NCBI GenBank assembly: GCA_030829765.1 | Contig: JAUROO010000001.1 | Coordinates: forward strand, 1-17,888 | Origin: Miltoncostaeales bacterium | GTDB taxonomy: Bacteria > Actinomycetota > Thermoleophilia > Miltoncostaeales > Miltoncostaeaceae | Direction: 5' to 3' | DNA length: 17,888 bases | Program-made: the position numbers and the translations under genes | Notes under the pieces: generated by a model | Seen by the model: only the letters and a program-made list of their open reading frames with translations | Databases searched by the model: none | Told to the model about the DNA's origin: nothing | Part shown: in pieces, positions 7,186 through 14,248 of the stretch | How positions within the stretch are numbered: position 1 is the first letter of the stretch | How the letters are laid out: each line of letters starts with the position of its first letter

Positions 7186-8127
7186 ATGAGCGTCATCGGC
7201 GTCGACGTGGGCGGCACCAAGATCGCGGCCGCCCGCCTGGGGTCCGGCTACGGCATCGAGGAGTCGCTGGTCGTCCCCACGCCCGAGGGGGGCGAGGCCG
7301 TGGTGCGCGCGATCGCCGACGTGACGGCCCGTCTGGCTGCGGGCGCCACGGACGACGTGGCCGCAGTGGGGGTGGGCGTGCCCGCCACCATCGACCCGGC
7401 AACCGGGATCGTGGGTGCGTCCAACCACACCGGCCTCGACGGCCTGCATGCGCGTGATCTGCTGCAGCAGCACATCGGCCTGCCCGTGCACGTGGACAAC
7501 GACGGCAACCTGGCCGCCCTGGCCGAGCACCGCCTGGGCGCAGCCCGCGGGCACGACGACGTGGTGCTGATGACGGTCGGCACCGGGATCGGCGGTGGGC
7601 TCATCATCGGCAGCCGGGTGTTCCGGGGCGGTGGGGGGCAGGGGGCCGAACTGGGGCACGTGGTGGTGGAGGGCAACGGACCACCGTGCCAGGGCAACTG
7701 CCCGAACCATGGGTGCATCGAGACCATGTGCAGCGGCACGTCGCTGGGGCGGGACCTGCGTGCCGCGGCTGCGGCCGACCCGGGCGGGGCGCTCGGGGCG
7801 CTGCTTGCCGAGGGGCGGCTGGACAGCCGGACGGGCCTCGACCTGGCGCGGGCCGGTGATGCGGACGCCCGCGCGGTGTTCACCACGGCGGGCCGGTGGC
7901 TGGGGGTGGCCGTGGCGTCGCTCACCAACATCTTCGACCCGGGGATCGTGGTGATCGGCGGCGGCCTCTCGGCGGCGGAGGAGATCCTGCTCGCACCCGC
8001 GCGCGAGGAGTACCTGCGCCGGGCCCTCCCGCCCACGCGCCGCGCCCCGCTGGTGGTCGCCCGGTTCCGGAACGACGCCGGGATGGTGGGGGCGGGCATC
8101 CTGGCCGCCGAGGAGGGCGCGGCCTGA
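7186..8127 (+). CDS. ROK-family sugar kinase (glucokinase-like)
   Basis: The 313-residue protein probably phosphorylates glucose or a related hexose with ATP, or polyphosphate in some relatives. It has the N-terminal phosphate loop DVGGTK (7-12), catalytic DNDGN (104-108, Asp106 as base), a second phosphate motif GTGIGGG, and a ROK zinc site with His158 in ELGH and Cys168, Cys172 and Cys177. The usual ROK cysteine pattern is CxCGxxGC; here the first spacing is C-x3-C. No N-terminal helix-turn-helix is present, so it is a kinase rather than a ROK repressor. ATG 7186 follows a run of six G residues (7177-7182) that could serve as a weak ribosome site. The stop overlaps the proposed rsmI start (CTGA). 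Sugar specificity cannot be told from the sequence. Confidence 0.9.
   Translation: MSVIGVDVGGTKIAAARLGSGYGIEESLVVPTPEGGEAVVRAIADVTARLAAGATDDVAAVGVGVPATIDPATGIVGASNHTGLDGLHARDLLQQHIGLPVHVDNDGNLAALAEHRLGAARGHDDVVLMTVGTGIGGGLIIGSRVFRGGGGQGAELGHVVVEGNGPPCQGNCPNHGCIETMCSGTSLGRDLRAAAAADPGGALGALLAEGRLDSRTGLDLARAGDADARAVFTTAGRWLGVAVASLTNIFDPGIVVIGGGLSAAEEILLAPAREEYLRRALPPTRRAPLVVARFRNDAGMVGAGILAAEEGAA
8111..8117 (+). promoter_or_regulatory. Strong ribosome binding site that places the rsmI start
   Basis: AGGAGGG lies inside the end of the ROK gene and is separated by six bases from CTG 8124. It is 21 bases from the next possible start, GTG 8139, which is too far. It therefore argues for initiation at the CTG. 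Confidence 0.6.
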
Positions 8128-8960
8128 GCGGGCGCCTCGTGGTGGTCGCCACGCCCATCGGCACGCTGGACGACCTGTCGCCGCGCGCTGCGCAGGCGCT
8201 GCGCGACGCCGACGTGGTGGCGTGCGAGGACACCCGTCGCACGGCGGTGCTGCTGCGCCACGCGGGATCGTCCGCCCCCATGGTTCCCGCACACCGCCAC
8301 AATGAGGCCCGGCGCGCGGCCGACCTGGTGCGGCGCATGCAGGACGGCGCCACGGTGGCCCTGGTGAGCGATGCGGGCATGCCCGGCGTGAGCGATCCGG
8401 GCGCGCGGGTGGTGGCCGCCGCGCGGGATGCCGCGCTGCCCGTCACGGTCATCCCCGGTCCGGGCGCGGTGGAGACCGCGCTGGTGGCATCGGGCCTGGC
8501 CACGGGCACCGGCTACGGATTCGCGGGCTTCGCCCCGCGGAAGGCGGGCGAGATCGCCGCCCTGCTCGCCCGCCTCGATGCCTGGGACGCCCCGGCGGTG
8601 GTGTTCGAGAGCCCGCACCGCACCGCCGCGCTGCTCGCCGCCATCGCCCGGCACGATCCCGCGCGTCCCGTGGCCGTGTGCCGCGAACTCACCAAGGTGC
8701 ATGAGGAGGTCCTGTGCGGCACCGCCGGGGATCTCGCGACGCGCGTCACCGGGTCGCTGAAGGGCGAGGTGGCGGTGGTGATCGCGCCCCCGGCCGCCCC
8801 GGCGCCCCCGGACGACGAGGCCCTGGCCGCGGCGATCGCTCCCATGCTCGAGGCCGGGATGAGCCCCGCGCGTGCCGCCGACGTGGTGGCGGCACTGGGC
8901 GCCGCCCCGCGCAACGCCGCCTACCGCGCGGCGCTGGCCGCGGCGCGCGACTCCGCGTAG
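8124..8960 (+). CDS. rsmI: 16S rRNA (cytidine1402-2'-O)-methyltransferase RsmI
   Basis: RsmI uses S-adenosylmethionine to methylate the 2'-OH of C1402 in the decoding centre of 16S rRNA. The 278-residue product shows the tetrapyrrole-methylase fold with LVVVATPIGTLDDLSPRA, CEDTRRT, the SAM-site segment LVSDAGMPGVSDPG, IPGPGAVETAL, and FESPHRT followed by CRELTKVHEEV. These are all hallmarks of the family. The start is proposed at CTG 8124, which overlaps the ROK stop as CTGA and has AGGAGGG six bases upstream. This gives N-terminus (M)SGRLVVVATPIG, like the usual MSGTLYVVATPIG. Starting at GTG 8139 would cut into the first beta strand. The length agrees with typical RsmI. The 3' end overlaps the convergent nucleotidyltransferase gene by 40 bases. 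Confidence 0.93.
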   Translation: MSGRLVVVATPIGTLDDLSPRAAQALRDADVVACEDTRRTAVLLRHAGSSAPMVPAHRHNEARRAADLVRRMQDGATVALVSDAGMPGVSDPGARVVAAARDAALPVTVIPGPGAVETALVASGLATGTGYGFAGFAPRKAGEIAALLARLDAWDAPAVVFESPHRTAALLAAIARHDPARPVAVCRELTKVHEEVLCGTAGDLATRVTGSLKGEVAVVIAPPAAPAPPDDEALAAAIAPMLEAGMSPARAADVVAALGAAPRNAAYRAALAAARDSA

Positions 8961-9409
8961 GCGATTGCCCGCGACCGCAGTACCGGGTCGTCGGGCAGTG
9001 CCGCGATGGCCTTGGCGCGCCGGGGGACGCTTCCCGCCACCAGCGCCCGCGCGAGGGGTTCGCCGATGGGGAGGAGGGGGATGCCGCCGTGCTCCTCCGC
9101 CGGGGCGTCCATCGCATGCAGGGTGCCGCCCGGTCCGGTGACGGCGAGGCCCCCCGAGAGGTCGATGTCCACGCCGGCCACCTGACCCACCGCACGCTCG
9201 GATGACCAGCCCCCGCCGGCCTGGCGTGCCGGGGCGGGCAGGCCCAGCGCGTGGGCCGCTGCCACCGCGTCGGCTGCCGCCACCTCGATGTCGATGTCGG
9301 CCGGGCGCACGGGCAGCCCGCGCATCAGCAGCGCCGCGCTGCCGGCCAGGCGCCACGGGATACCCGCAGCACGCAGGCGCAGCGCGGCGGCCCGCACCAC
9401 GGCCTGCAC
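8921..9409 (-). CDS. Small nucleotidyltransferase-fold protein of unknown role
   Basis: The 162-residue protein shows the minimal pattern of the polymerase-beta-like nucleotidyltransferase superfamily. It has GSAALL (23-28) after a helix, ADIDIEV with Asp38 and Asp40, and VDIDL with Asp82/Asp84 as a third acidic position. No partner toxin or HEPN gene is adjacent, and I cannot assign a substrate. The coordinates use the first ordinary start, GTG 9409, which has no Shine-Dalgarno. Thirty bases upstream in the same frame is ATA (9439-9437), preceded at ideal distance by GGAGGAGG (9451-9444 on the minus strand), so the protein may begin there and be ten residues longer (172). The gene overlaps the end of rsmI by 40 bases and diverges from metG. 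Protein-like composition and the motif order support it as a real gene. Confidence 0.72.
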   Translation of the reverse strand: MQAVVRAAALRLRAAGIPWRLAGSAALLMRGLPVRPADIDIEVAAADAVAAAHALGLPAPARQAGGGWSSERAVGQVAGVDIDLSGGLAVTGPGGTLHAMDAPAEEHGGIPLLPIGEPLARALVAGSVPRRAKAIAALPDDPVLRSRAIAYAESRAAASAAR

Positions 9410-9436
9410 GCGCGCGGGGGGTGGGGGTGCCGTCGC

Positions 9437-9442
9437 TATGCT
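9437..9442 (+). promoter_or_regulatory. metG: Putative -10 box of the metG operon
   Basis: TATGCT ends nine bases before the GTG start of metG. The bases between are pyrimidine-rich (CCTCCTCC) and cannot act as a Shine-Dalgarno, so the spacing suggests transcription starting at or near the GTG. No clear -35 is seen. Confidence 0.4.
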
Positions 9443-9451
9443 GCCTCCTCC

Positions 9452-10987
9452 GTGCCCGGCCGCTTCTTCATCACGACGCCGATCTACTACGTGAATGCGG
9501 ACCCGCATGTGGGCCACGCGTACACCACGATCATGGCCGACGTGCTCGCGCGGCACCACCGCCAGCGCGGCGAGGACGTGTTCTTCCTCACCGGCACGGA
9601 CGAGCACGGCGCCAAGATCGCGCGCGCGGCCGAGGAGGCCGGGCGCGCGCCGAAGCAGCACGCCGACGCCCTGTCGGCCCGCTTCCGCGAGATGGGCGGC
9701 GTGCTGGGCGCGAGCAACGACTTCTTCATCCGCACCACCGACGAGCAGCACAAGGCGGCCGTGCAGGCGCTCATCGTGCACATGCACGAGAAGGGCGACA
9801 TCTACAGGGGCAGCTACGGAGGCTGGTACTGCACCTCGTGTGAGGCCTTCTACAACGAGGGCGACCTCGATGAGGGCACCACGTGCCCCATCCACCGGCG
9901 CCCGGTGGAGTGGATCGAGGAGGAGAACTGGTTCTTCCGCCTCTCCGCCTACCGCGATGCCCTGCTCGCGCACTACGACGCCGTGCCCGACTTCGTGCGC
10001 CCCCGCACCCGCATGAACGAGGCCCGCCGGATGGTGGAGGACGGCCTCGAGGACCTCTCCATGAGCCGCGCGCAGGTGGAGTGGGGCGTCACGGTGCCGT
10101 GGGATCCCGCGCACACCGTCTACGTGTGGGTGGACGCCCTGTTCAACTACTACACGGCCCTCACGTACGCGGAGCCCGGCACCGACCTGGTGGATCGCCT
10201 GTGGCCGCCCACGCTGCAGCTGATGGCGAAGGACATACTCAAGTTCCACGCCGTCATCTGGCCGTCGCTCCTGATGAGCGCCGACCTGGCGCTGCCGGAG
10301 CGCCTGTTCGTGCACGGGTACATCCTCAAGGGCGGCGAGCGGCTGTCGAAGACCACTGGCAACATCGTCGACCCCTTCCCGTACATCGAGCGCTACGGCC
10401 TGGATGCCCTGCGGTATTACCTGTGCCGCGAGATCCGCTTCGGCGAGGACGGTACGTTCACCGACGAGGGCTTTCACCAGCGCTATACGAGCGAGCTGGC
10501 GAACGACTTCGGCAACCTCCTGTCGCGCACCGCGAAGATGATCGAGCGCTACCGCGATGGCATCGTGCCGCCGGACCCGGGTGGCGACGCCGAGGTCGCG
10601 GCCGAGGCGGCCCGCGCCCGCGACGAGGTGGTGGAGCGGTTCGGCGCCGATGACGTGACCGGCGCGGTGGAGGCCGCGTGGGGATGGGTACGGCGCCTCA
10701 ACCGGCTGGTCGAGGAGCGCGAGCCCTGGGCCCTCGCCAAGGACGATGCCCGCTCGGGCGAGCTCGACCAGGCGCTGTTCAGCCTGGCCAACGGACTGCG
10801 CATTGCGGCGGTGCTGCTGTGGCCGGTGCTTCCCGGCTCGTGCACCCAGGTGCTCATGGCGCTTGGCGAGCCGGCGGATGCCGTGGGGCTCGATCGCGCC
10901 GCCTGGGACGTCGGCACGCCCGGTGCCAGGGTGGTGCCACCTCCGCCGCTCTTCCCCCGCATCGAGGCCGATGAGGTGACGGCGTAG
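9452..10987 (+). CDS. metG: Methionyl-tRNA synthetase
   Basis: This class I synthetase charges tRNA(Met) with methionine. The 511-residue protein has the HIGH-type motif PHVGH (18-22), a single zinc knuckle with Cys127, Cys130, Cys145 and His148, WVDALFNY in the core, and the KMSKS-type loop RLSKT (297-301). An alpha-helical anticodon-binding domain fills the C-terminal third. The EMAP/Trbp111-like C-terminal domain found in many longer MetG proteins is absent, so the length is that of the short actinobacterial form. GTG 9452 is chosen because the protein then begins VPGRFFITTPIYYVN, the standard MetG start. It has no ribosome site but a -10-like TATGCT just upstream. It leads the metG-tatD-rsmA-ispE operon. 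Confidence 0.96.
   Translation: MPGRFFITTPIYYVNADPHVGHAYTTIMADVLARHHRQRGEDVFFLTGTDEHGAKIARAAEEAGRAPKQHADALSARFREMGGVLGASNDFFIRTTDEQHKAAVQALIVHMHEKGDIYRGSYGGWYCTSCEAFYNEGDLDEGTTCPIHRRPVEWIEEENWFFRLSAYRDALLAHYDAVPDFVRPRTRMNEARRMVEDGLEDLSMSRAQVEWGVTVPWDPAHTVYVWVDALFNYYTALTYAEPGTDLVDRLWPPTLQLMAKDILKFHAVIWPSLLMSADLALPERLFVHGYILKGGERLSKTTGNIVDPFPYIERYGLDALRYYLCREIRFGEDGTFTDEGFHQRYTSELANDFGNLLSRTAKMIERYRDGIVPPDPGGDAEVAAEAARARDEVVERFGADDVTGAVEAAWGWVRRLNRLVEEREPWALAKDDARSGELDQALFSLANGLRIAAVLLWPVLPGSCTQVLMALGEPADAVGLDRAAWDVGTPGARVVPPPPLFPRIEADEVTA
10972..10979 (+). promoter_or_regulatory. tatD: Ribosome binding site that places the tatD start
   Basis: TGAGGTGA matches the Shine-Dalgarno consensus GGAGGTGA at seven of eight positions. 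It ends seven bases before the GTC at 10987 that begins the TatD reading frame. It lies inside the end of metG and supports initiation right at the metG stop codon. Confidence 0.6.
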
Positions 10988-11736
10988 TCGACTCGCACTG
11001 CCATCTGCCGTCGTGCGACGACTCCGTGCCCGACCTCATCGCGGCGGCAGCCGCGGCGGGGGTGGAGCGCATGGTGACCGTCGGCTGCGGCCGGGAGCAG
11101 AGCGAGCAGGCGGTGGCGCTGGCCGAGGAGCACCCGGAGGTGTTCGCCGCGGTGGGCGTGCACCCGGTGGACGCCGGCCGCGGCAACTGGCGGGATTCCG
11201 ACATCGACTGGATTCGCGACCTGGCCTCGCACCCCCGGGTGGTGGCCATCGGCGAGGCGGGGCTCGACTACTTCCACGAGCGCACGGCGCCCGCGGACCA
11301 GCCGCGGGCCTTCCGCGCCCAGGGGGAGCTGGCGGCCGACATGGGGTTGCCCCTGGTCATCCACACCCGGGATGCCGCGGACGACACCATGGAGATCCTG
11401 CGCGATCTGGGCCTGCGCGATGTGGTGCTGCACTGCTTCTCCATCCCCCGGTACCTCGACGAGGCGCTGGAGCGCGGCTGGACCATCAGCATCGCCGGCC
11501 CGGTCACCTTCCCCCGGAACACCGAACTGCGGGACGCCGTCACGGGCATCCCCGCCGATCGCCTGCTGGTGGAGACCGACGCTCCGTACCTGGCGCCCGT
11601 GCCCATGCGGGGCTCGCGCAACCAGCCGGCCTACGTGGCCCATACGCTCGCGTGCATCGCCGACCTGCGGGGGGACGACGTCGCGTCGCTCGATGCCGCC
11701 ACGTCGGCCACCGCCGCGCGCGTCTTCGGATGGTGA
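10987..11736 (+). CDS. tatD: TatD-family metal-dependent deoxyribonuclease
   Basis: TatD proteins are metal-dependent 3'-5' nucleases of the amidohydrolase fold. Visible metal ligands are the HxH pair His4/His6 (VDSHCHL), Glu90 (GEAGLDY), His126 (IHTRDA), His149 (LHCFS) and Asp198 (ETDAPYL). With 249 residues from 10987 the length is normal. The problem is the start. The frame has a TGA at 10972-10974 and no ATG, GTG or TTG before the essential HxH motif; the first ordinary start (GTG 11026) would delete it. A good Shine-Dalgarno (10972-10979) points at GTC 10987, whose first base is the last base of the metG stop (TAGTC). A single C-to-G change would give an ordinary TAGTG overlap. It is either a non-standard start or a base error. 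The 3' end overlaps rsmA. Confidence 0.88.
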   Translation, partial: VDSHCHLPSCDDSVPDLIAAAAAAGVERMVTVGCGREQSEQAVALAEEHPEVFAAVGVHPVDAGRGNWRDSDIDWIRDLASHPRVVAIGEAGLDYFHERTAPADQPRAFRAQGELAADMGLPLVIHTRDAADDTMEILRDLGLRDVVLHCFSIPRYLDEALERGWTISIAGPVTFPRNTELRDAVTGIPADRLLVETDAPYLAPVPMRGSRNQPAYVAHTLACIADLRGDDVASLDAATSATAARVFGW

Positions 11737-12569
11737 GCACCCCGCCCGGGCGCGTCGGCACGCAGCGCCTGATGGAGCGCCATGGCATCCGGCCCGATAC
11801 GGACCTCGGGCAGCACTTCCTGCTGGACGAGAACCTGGTGGACCTGGCGCTGCGGATGGCCGACGTCGGTTCGGACGACGTGGTGCTGGAGATCGGCGCG
11901 GGCCTTGGCACGCTCACCGCGGCCCTCGGGCGCGCCGCCCGGGCCGTGCACGCGTTCGAGGTGGATCGCCGCATGGAGCCCGCGCTGGCCGAGTCGGTGG
12001 GTGGGATGTCGGGCGTGCACGTGCACTGGGGCGACTGCATGCGCACGGACCTCGCCGCGCTGGATCCCGCACCCACCAAGGTGGTGAGCAACCTGCCGTA
12101 CCACGTGGCCACGCCGGTGCTGGTGGAGAGCATCTGCGATCTTCCGGGGGTCACGGACTGGGCGCTGATGACCCAGCGGGAGGTGGCCGACCGATGGCTG
12201 GCCGCGCCCGGCTCGCGCCTCTACGGCGCGCCGTCGGTGGTGATCCAGTTGGCATGCACGCCCAGGGGGCGGCGGGCCGTGGGACGCGAGGTGTTCTCGC
12301 CCCGTCCCCGGGTGGACTCCGCGCTGGTCGCGCTGCACCGGATCGGCCCCGGGCCCGACGACGCCACACGCGCGGTGGTGCGCGCGGCCTTCTCGGCCCG
12401 CCGCAAGACGCTGGCCAACGCACTCGGCAATGCCGGGGCGGATCGCGACGCCGTGCGCCGCGCGCTGCGCGCGGAGGGCCTGGCCGAGTCGGCACGCCCG
12501 GAGCAGGTGCCGCCGCAGGCCTATCCGTCCTTGGCCCGGGCCATCGGCCCGCTCGGGGGGGCGGGATGA
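11730..12569 (+). CDS. rsmA: 16S rRNA (adenine1518-N6/adenine1519-N6)-dimethyltransferase RsmA (KsgA)
   Basis: RsmA dimethylates two adjacent adenines in the 3'-terminal hairpin of 16S rRNA late in 30S assembly. The 279-residue product has LGQHFLLDENLVD (26-38), the SAM-binding motif VLEIGAGLGTLT (52-63), the acidic residue in FEVDRRM, and the catalytic motif NLPY (121-124). The C-terminal segment FSARRKTLANAL is also typical of the family. ATG 11730 is used; GTG 11733 one codon later would give a GTGA overlap with the tatD stop and is equally possible. No ribosome site is evident, so coupling to tatD translation is likely. The stop overlaps the ispE start as ATGA. Confidence 0.96.
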   Translation: MVSTPPGRVGTQRLMERHGIRPDTDLGQHFLLDENLVDLALRMADVGSDDVVLEIGAGLGTLTAALGRAARAVHAFEVDRRMEPALAESVGGMSGVHVHWGDCMRTDLAALDPAPTKVVSNLPYHVATPVLVESICDLPGVTDWALMTQREVADRWLAAPGSRLYGAPSVVIQLACTPRGRRAVGREVFSPRPRVDSALVALHRIGPGPDDATRAVVRAAFSARRKTLANALGNAGADRDAVRRALRAEGLAESARPEQVPPQAYPSLARAIGPLGGAG

Positions 12570-13426
12570 CCGCGGGCACGTCGGTCACCGTCGCTGCCCC
12601 GCCGAAGATGAACCTGCGGCTGGAGGTCGGCCCGCGGCGCGAGGACGGCTATCACCCGCTTCGCACGCTCATGGTGGCGCTGGACGGGCCTGCCGACCGG
12701 GTGACCGTGTGCCGCGCCCCCGCGCGCGAGGTGACGTGCCCGGGCATCGATGGGCCGTCCAATCTTGCATGGGCGGCGCTGGACGCCCTGGAGCACGAGG
12801 CGGGCCATGCCCTGCCACCGGTCGCGGTGAGCATCGACAAGGTGCTCCCCGCCCAGGCAGGTATCGGCGGCGGGTCCAGCGATGCGGCCGCCACGCTGCG
12901 GGCGGCCGACCGCCTGCTGGGCCTCGCCCTCGGCCCGGAGCGCCTGGAGCGCGCCGCCGCGGCGGTGGGGTCGGATGTGCCCTTCTTCATCCGCGGGGGC
13001 GCCCAGTGGGCGACCGGCCGCGGGGAGGTGCTCCAGCCCGCGCCCGCCCCGGCCTTCTCGTGCGTGATCGTCGCGCCCGGCGAGGGGCTGTCGACCGCCC
13101 GCGTGTACGCCGCGTTCGATGCCCTGTCCGCACCCCCCACGGACGAGCCGACTCCCGTGCCGTCCACCGCTGCGGGGCTCGCCGGGTGGTGCCGCAACGA
13201 CCTGTGGCCCGCCGCGCGCGGGCTGGCCCCCGCGCTGGGGGACCTGCACGATGCCCTGGTGCGCGCGGGTGCGGCGCCGGCCCTCCTGTGTGGCAGCGGA
13301 TCCGCCATCGCCGCCATCGCGGCCGATGACGACGCCGCGCGGGCCCTGGAGGCGGCTGCCTGCCGTGTCGTCCCGGACGCGCGCATGCTGCGGGCACGGT
13401 TTCCCGGGGCGCCGCCACCCGCCTAG
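12566..13426 (+). CDS. ispE: 4-(cytidine 5'-diphospho)-2-C-methyl-D-erythritol kinase IspE
   Basis: IspE is the fourth enzyme of the methylerythritol phosphate pathway to isoprenoids and phosphorylates CDP-methylerythritol with ATP. The 286-residue GHMP kinase shows APPKMNLRLEV with the conserved Lys14, DGYHPLRT, the ATP loop GIGGGSSDAA (99-108), and catalytic Asp137 in SDVPFF. LLCGSGSAI near the C-terminus is the third GHMP motif. The start ATG overlaps the rsmA stop (ATGA, 12566-12569). The gene ends the metG operon. Its stop TAG shares the palindrome CTAG with the stop of the convergent deacetylase gene, so there is no space for a separate terminator. The pathway supplies the polyprenyl carriers used by envelope enzymes such as LCP proteins. 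Confidence 0.95.
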   Translation: MTAGTSVTVAAPPKMNLRLEVGPRREDGYHPLRTLMVALDGPADRVTVCRAPAREVTCPGIDGPSNLAWAALDALEHEAGHALPPVAVSIDKVLPAQAGIGGGSSDAAATLRAADRLLGLALGPERLERAAAAVGSDVPFFIRGGAQWATGRGEVLQPAPAPAFSCVIVAPGEGLSTARVYAAFDALSAPPTDEPTPVPSTAAGLAGWCRNDLWPAARGLAPALGDLHDALVRAGAAPALLCGSGSAIAAIAADDDAARALEAAACRVVPDARMLRARFPGAPPPA

Positions 13427-14208
13427 CGGAAGCCCACTCCCGCTCCCGCCCGCTTCCGCACCACGCTGAGGCTGGGCGGGTTGAGCGCCAGCAACTCGGG
13501 CACGGTCACGGCCGTGTAGCCCTTCTTCTTGATGTAGGGAAGGAGCCGGTTCACCGCCCAGTAGGTCTGGCCACGGTTCTCGTGCAGCAGGATGATCGCC
13601 CCGGGGCGGATGCCGGCCTTGCTCAGGCGCAGGATCTCCGTGCGGTCGGCACCCAGGGAGTCGCGGCTGTCAGTGGACCACAGCACATTCAGCATGCCCG
13701 AGCGCTTCAGCCACGCGTTCAGGCCGCGCGTGCTCGATCCGTACGGGGGCCGGAACAGCTGCACGCGGTCGTCGGTGATGGCGCTGGAGGCGCGTGCACT
13801 GCGCGATACCTCCGCGATCTGCTTCGCCACGGGCAGGTCGGGCAGGTAGGGGTGCGACCACGTGTGGTCACCCACCACCGCCTCGCGTCCCTCGCGCCGC
13901 AGGGTGTCAGGCCACGACCGGAAGTTCTTGCCGTTCACGAAGAACGTGGCGCGGAATCCGTACTTGCGGAGTTCATCCAGCACCTTGCCCGTGTACGGCC
14001 CGGGGCCGTCGTCGAACGTGAGGGCCACGTACTTGCCCTGGCGGCCGGCCTCGTAGATGGGCAGGCCCAGCTTCGCGACGCGGGCGACCGCCTCCTGCTG
14101 CTCGGCCTCCGTGGGCATGGCCCTTGCGCGGGCGGCGGTGGCCACGGCGGGCACGGCCAGCAGCATCAGGGCTGCCGCCGCAAGGCGCAGAGGGGTGGGT
14201 CGCGTCAT
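13423..14208 (-). CDS. Secreted polysaccharide deacetylase (NodB domain, CE4)
   Basis: The 261-residue protein begins with a clear Sec signal peptide: Arg residues, a hydrophobic core at about 9-22 and an AxA region near residue 24-30. The NodB domain follows, with TFDDGP (64-69), the metal-binding HTWSH (His115, His119), RPPYGS (153-158) and ILLHE near the C-terminus. The residues for metal-dependent deacetylation are all present, so removal of acetyl groups from peptidoglycan or another surface glycan is expected. It is only loosely similar to the membrane-anchored deacetylase at 4808-5599 and has a different N-terminus, so the two are not a recent duplication. The stop overlaps that of ispE (CTAG). 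Upstream on the minus strand TAGCGT (14222-14217) ends eight bases before the ATG. Confidence 0.92.
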   Translation of the reverse strand: MTRPTPLRLAAAALMLLAVPAVATAARARAMPTEAEQQEAVARVAKLGLPIYEAGRQGKYVALTFDDGPGPYTGKVLDELRKYGFRATFFVNGKNFRSWPDTLRREGREAVVGDHTWSHPYLPDLPVAKQIAEVSRSARASSAITDDRVQLFRPPYGSSTRGLNAWLKRSGMLNVLWSTDSRDSLGADRTEILRLSKAGIRPGAIILLHENRGQTYWAVNRLLPYIKKKGYTAVTVPELLALNPPSLSVVRKRAGAGVGFR

Positions 14209-14216
14209 GCCCGGGC

Positions 14217-14245
14217 ACGCTAGTACCTGCCGGTGCCGCTGTTAC
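14217..14245 (-). promoter_or_regulatory. Putative promoter of the secreted deacetylase gene
   Basis: On the minus strand GTAACA (14245-14240) and TAGCGT (14222-14217) resemble -35 and -10 boxes with a 17-bp spacer. The -10 box ends eight bases before the ATG, leaving little or no untranslated leader. Confidence 0.4.
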
Positions 14246-14248
14246 CCT
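14243..14248 (+). promoter_or_regulatory. Putative -10 box of the membrane protein-subtilase pair
   Basis: TACCCT fits TAnnnT and ends seven bases before GTG 14256, so transcription would begin at or beside the start codon. The -35 position has no good match, and the box overlaps the -35 region of the divergent promoter. Confidence 0.35.

Noticed and set aside
8921..10477. Reading the minus-strand nucleotidyltransferase frame as a 518-residue protein.
   Set aside because: The part beyond 9439 is antisense to metG and has no recognisable domain. The domain begins just after 9409 and a ribosome site lies at 9451-9444.
10960..10990. Frameshift fusion of MetG and TatD to explain the missing tatD start.
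   Set aside because: MetG ends at a normal length with TAG, no slippery site is visible, and a Shine-Dalgarno sequence supports separate initiation.
4808..14208. The two polysaccharide deacetylases as a recent duplication.
   Set aside because: They share only the NodB motifs; N-termini (membrane helices versus signal peptide), motif 2 and the C-termini differ throughout.
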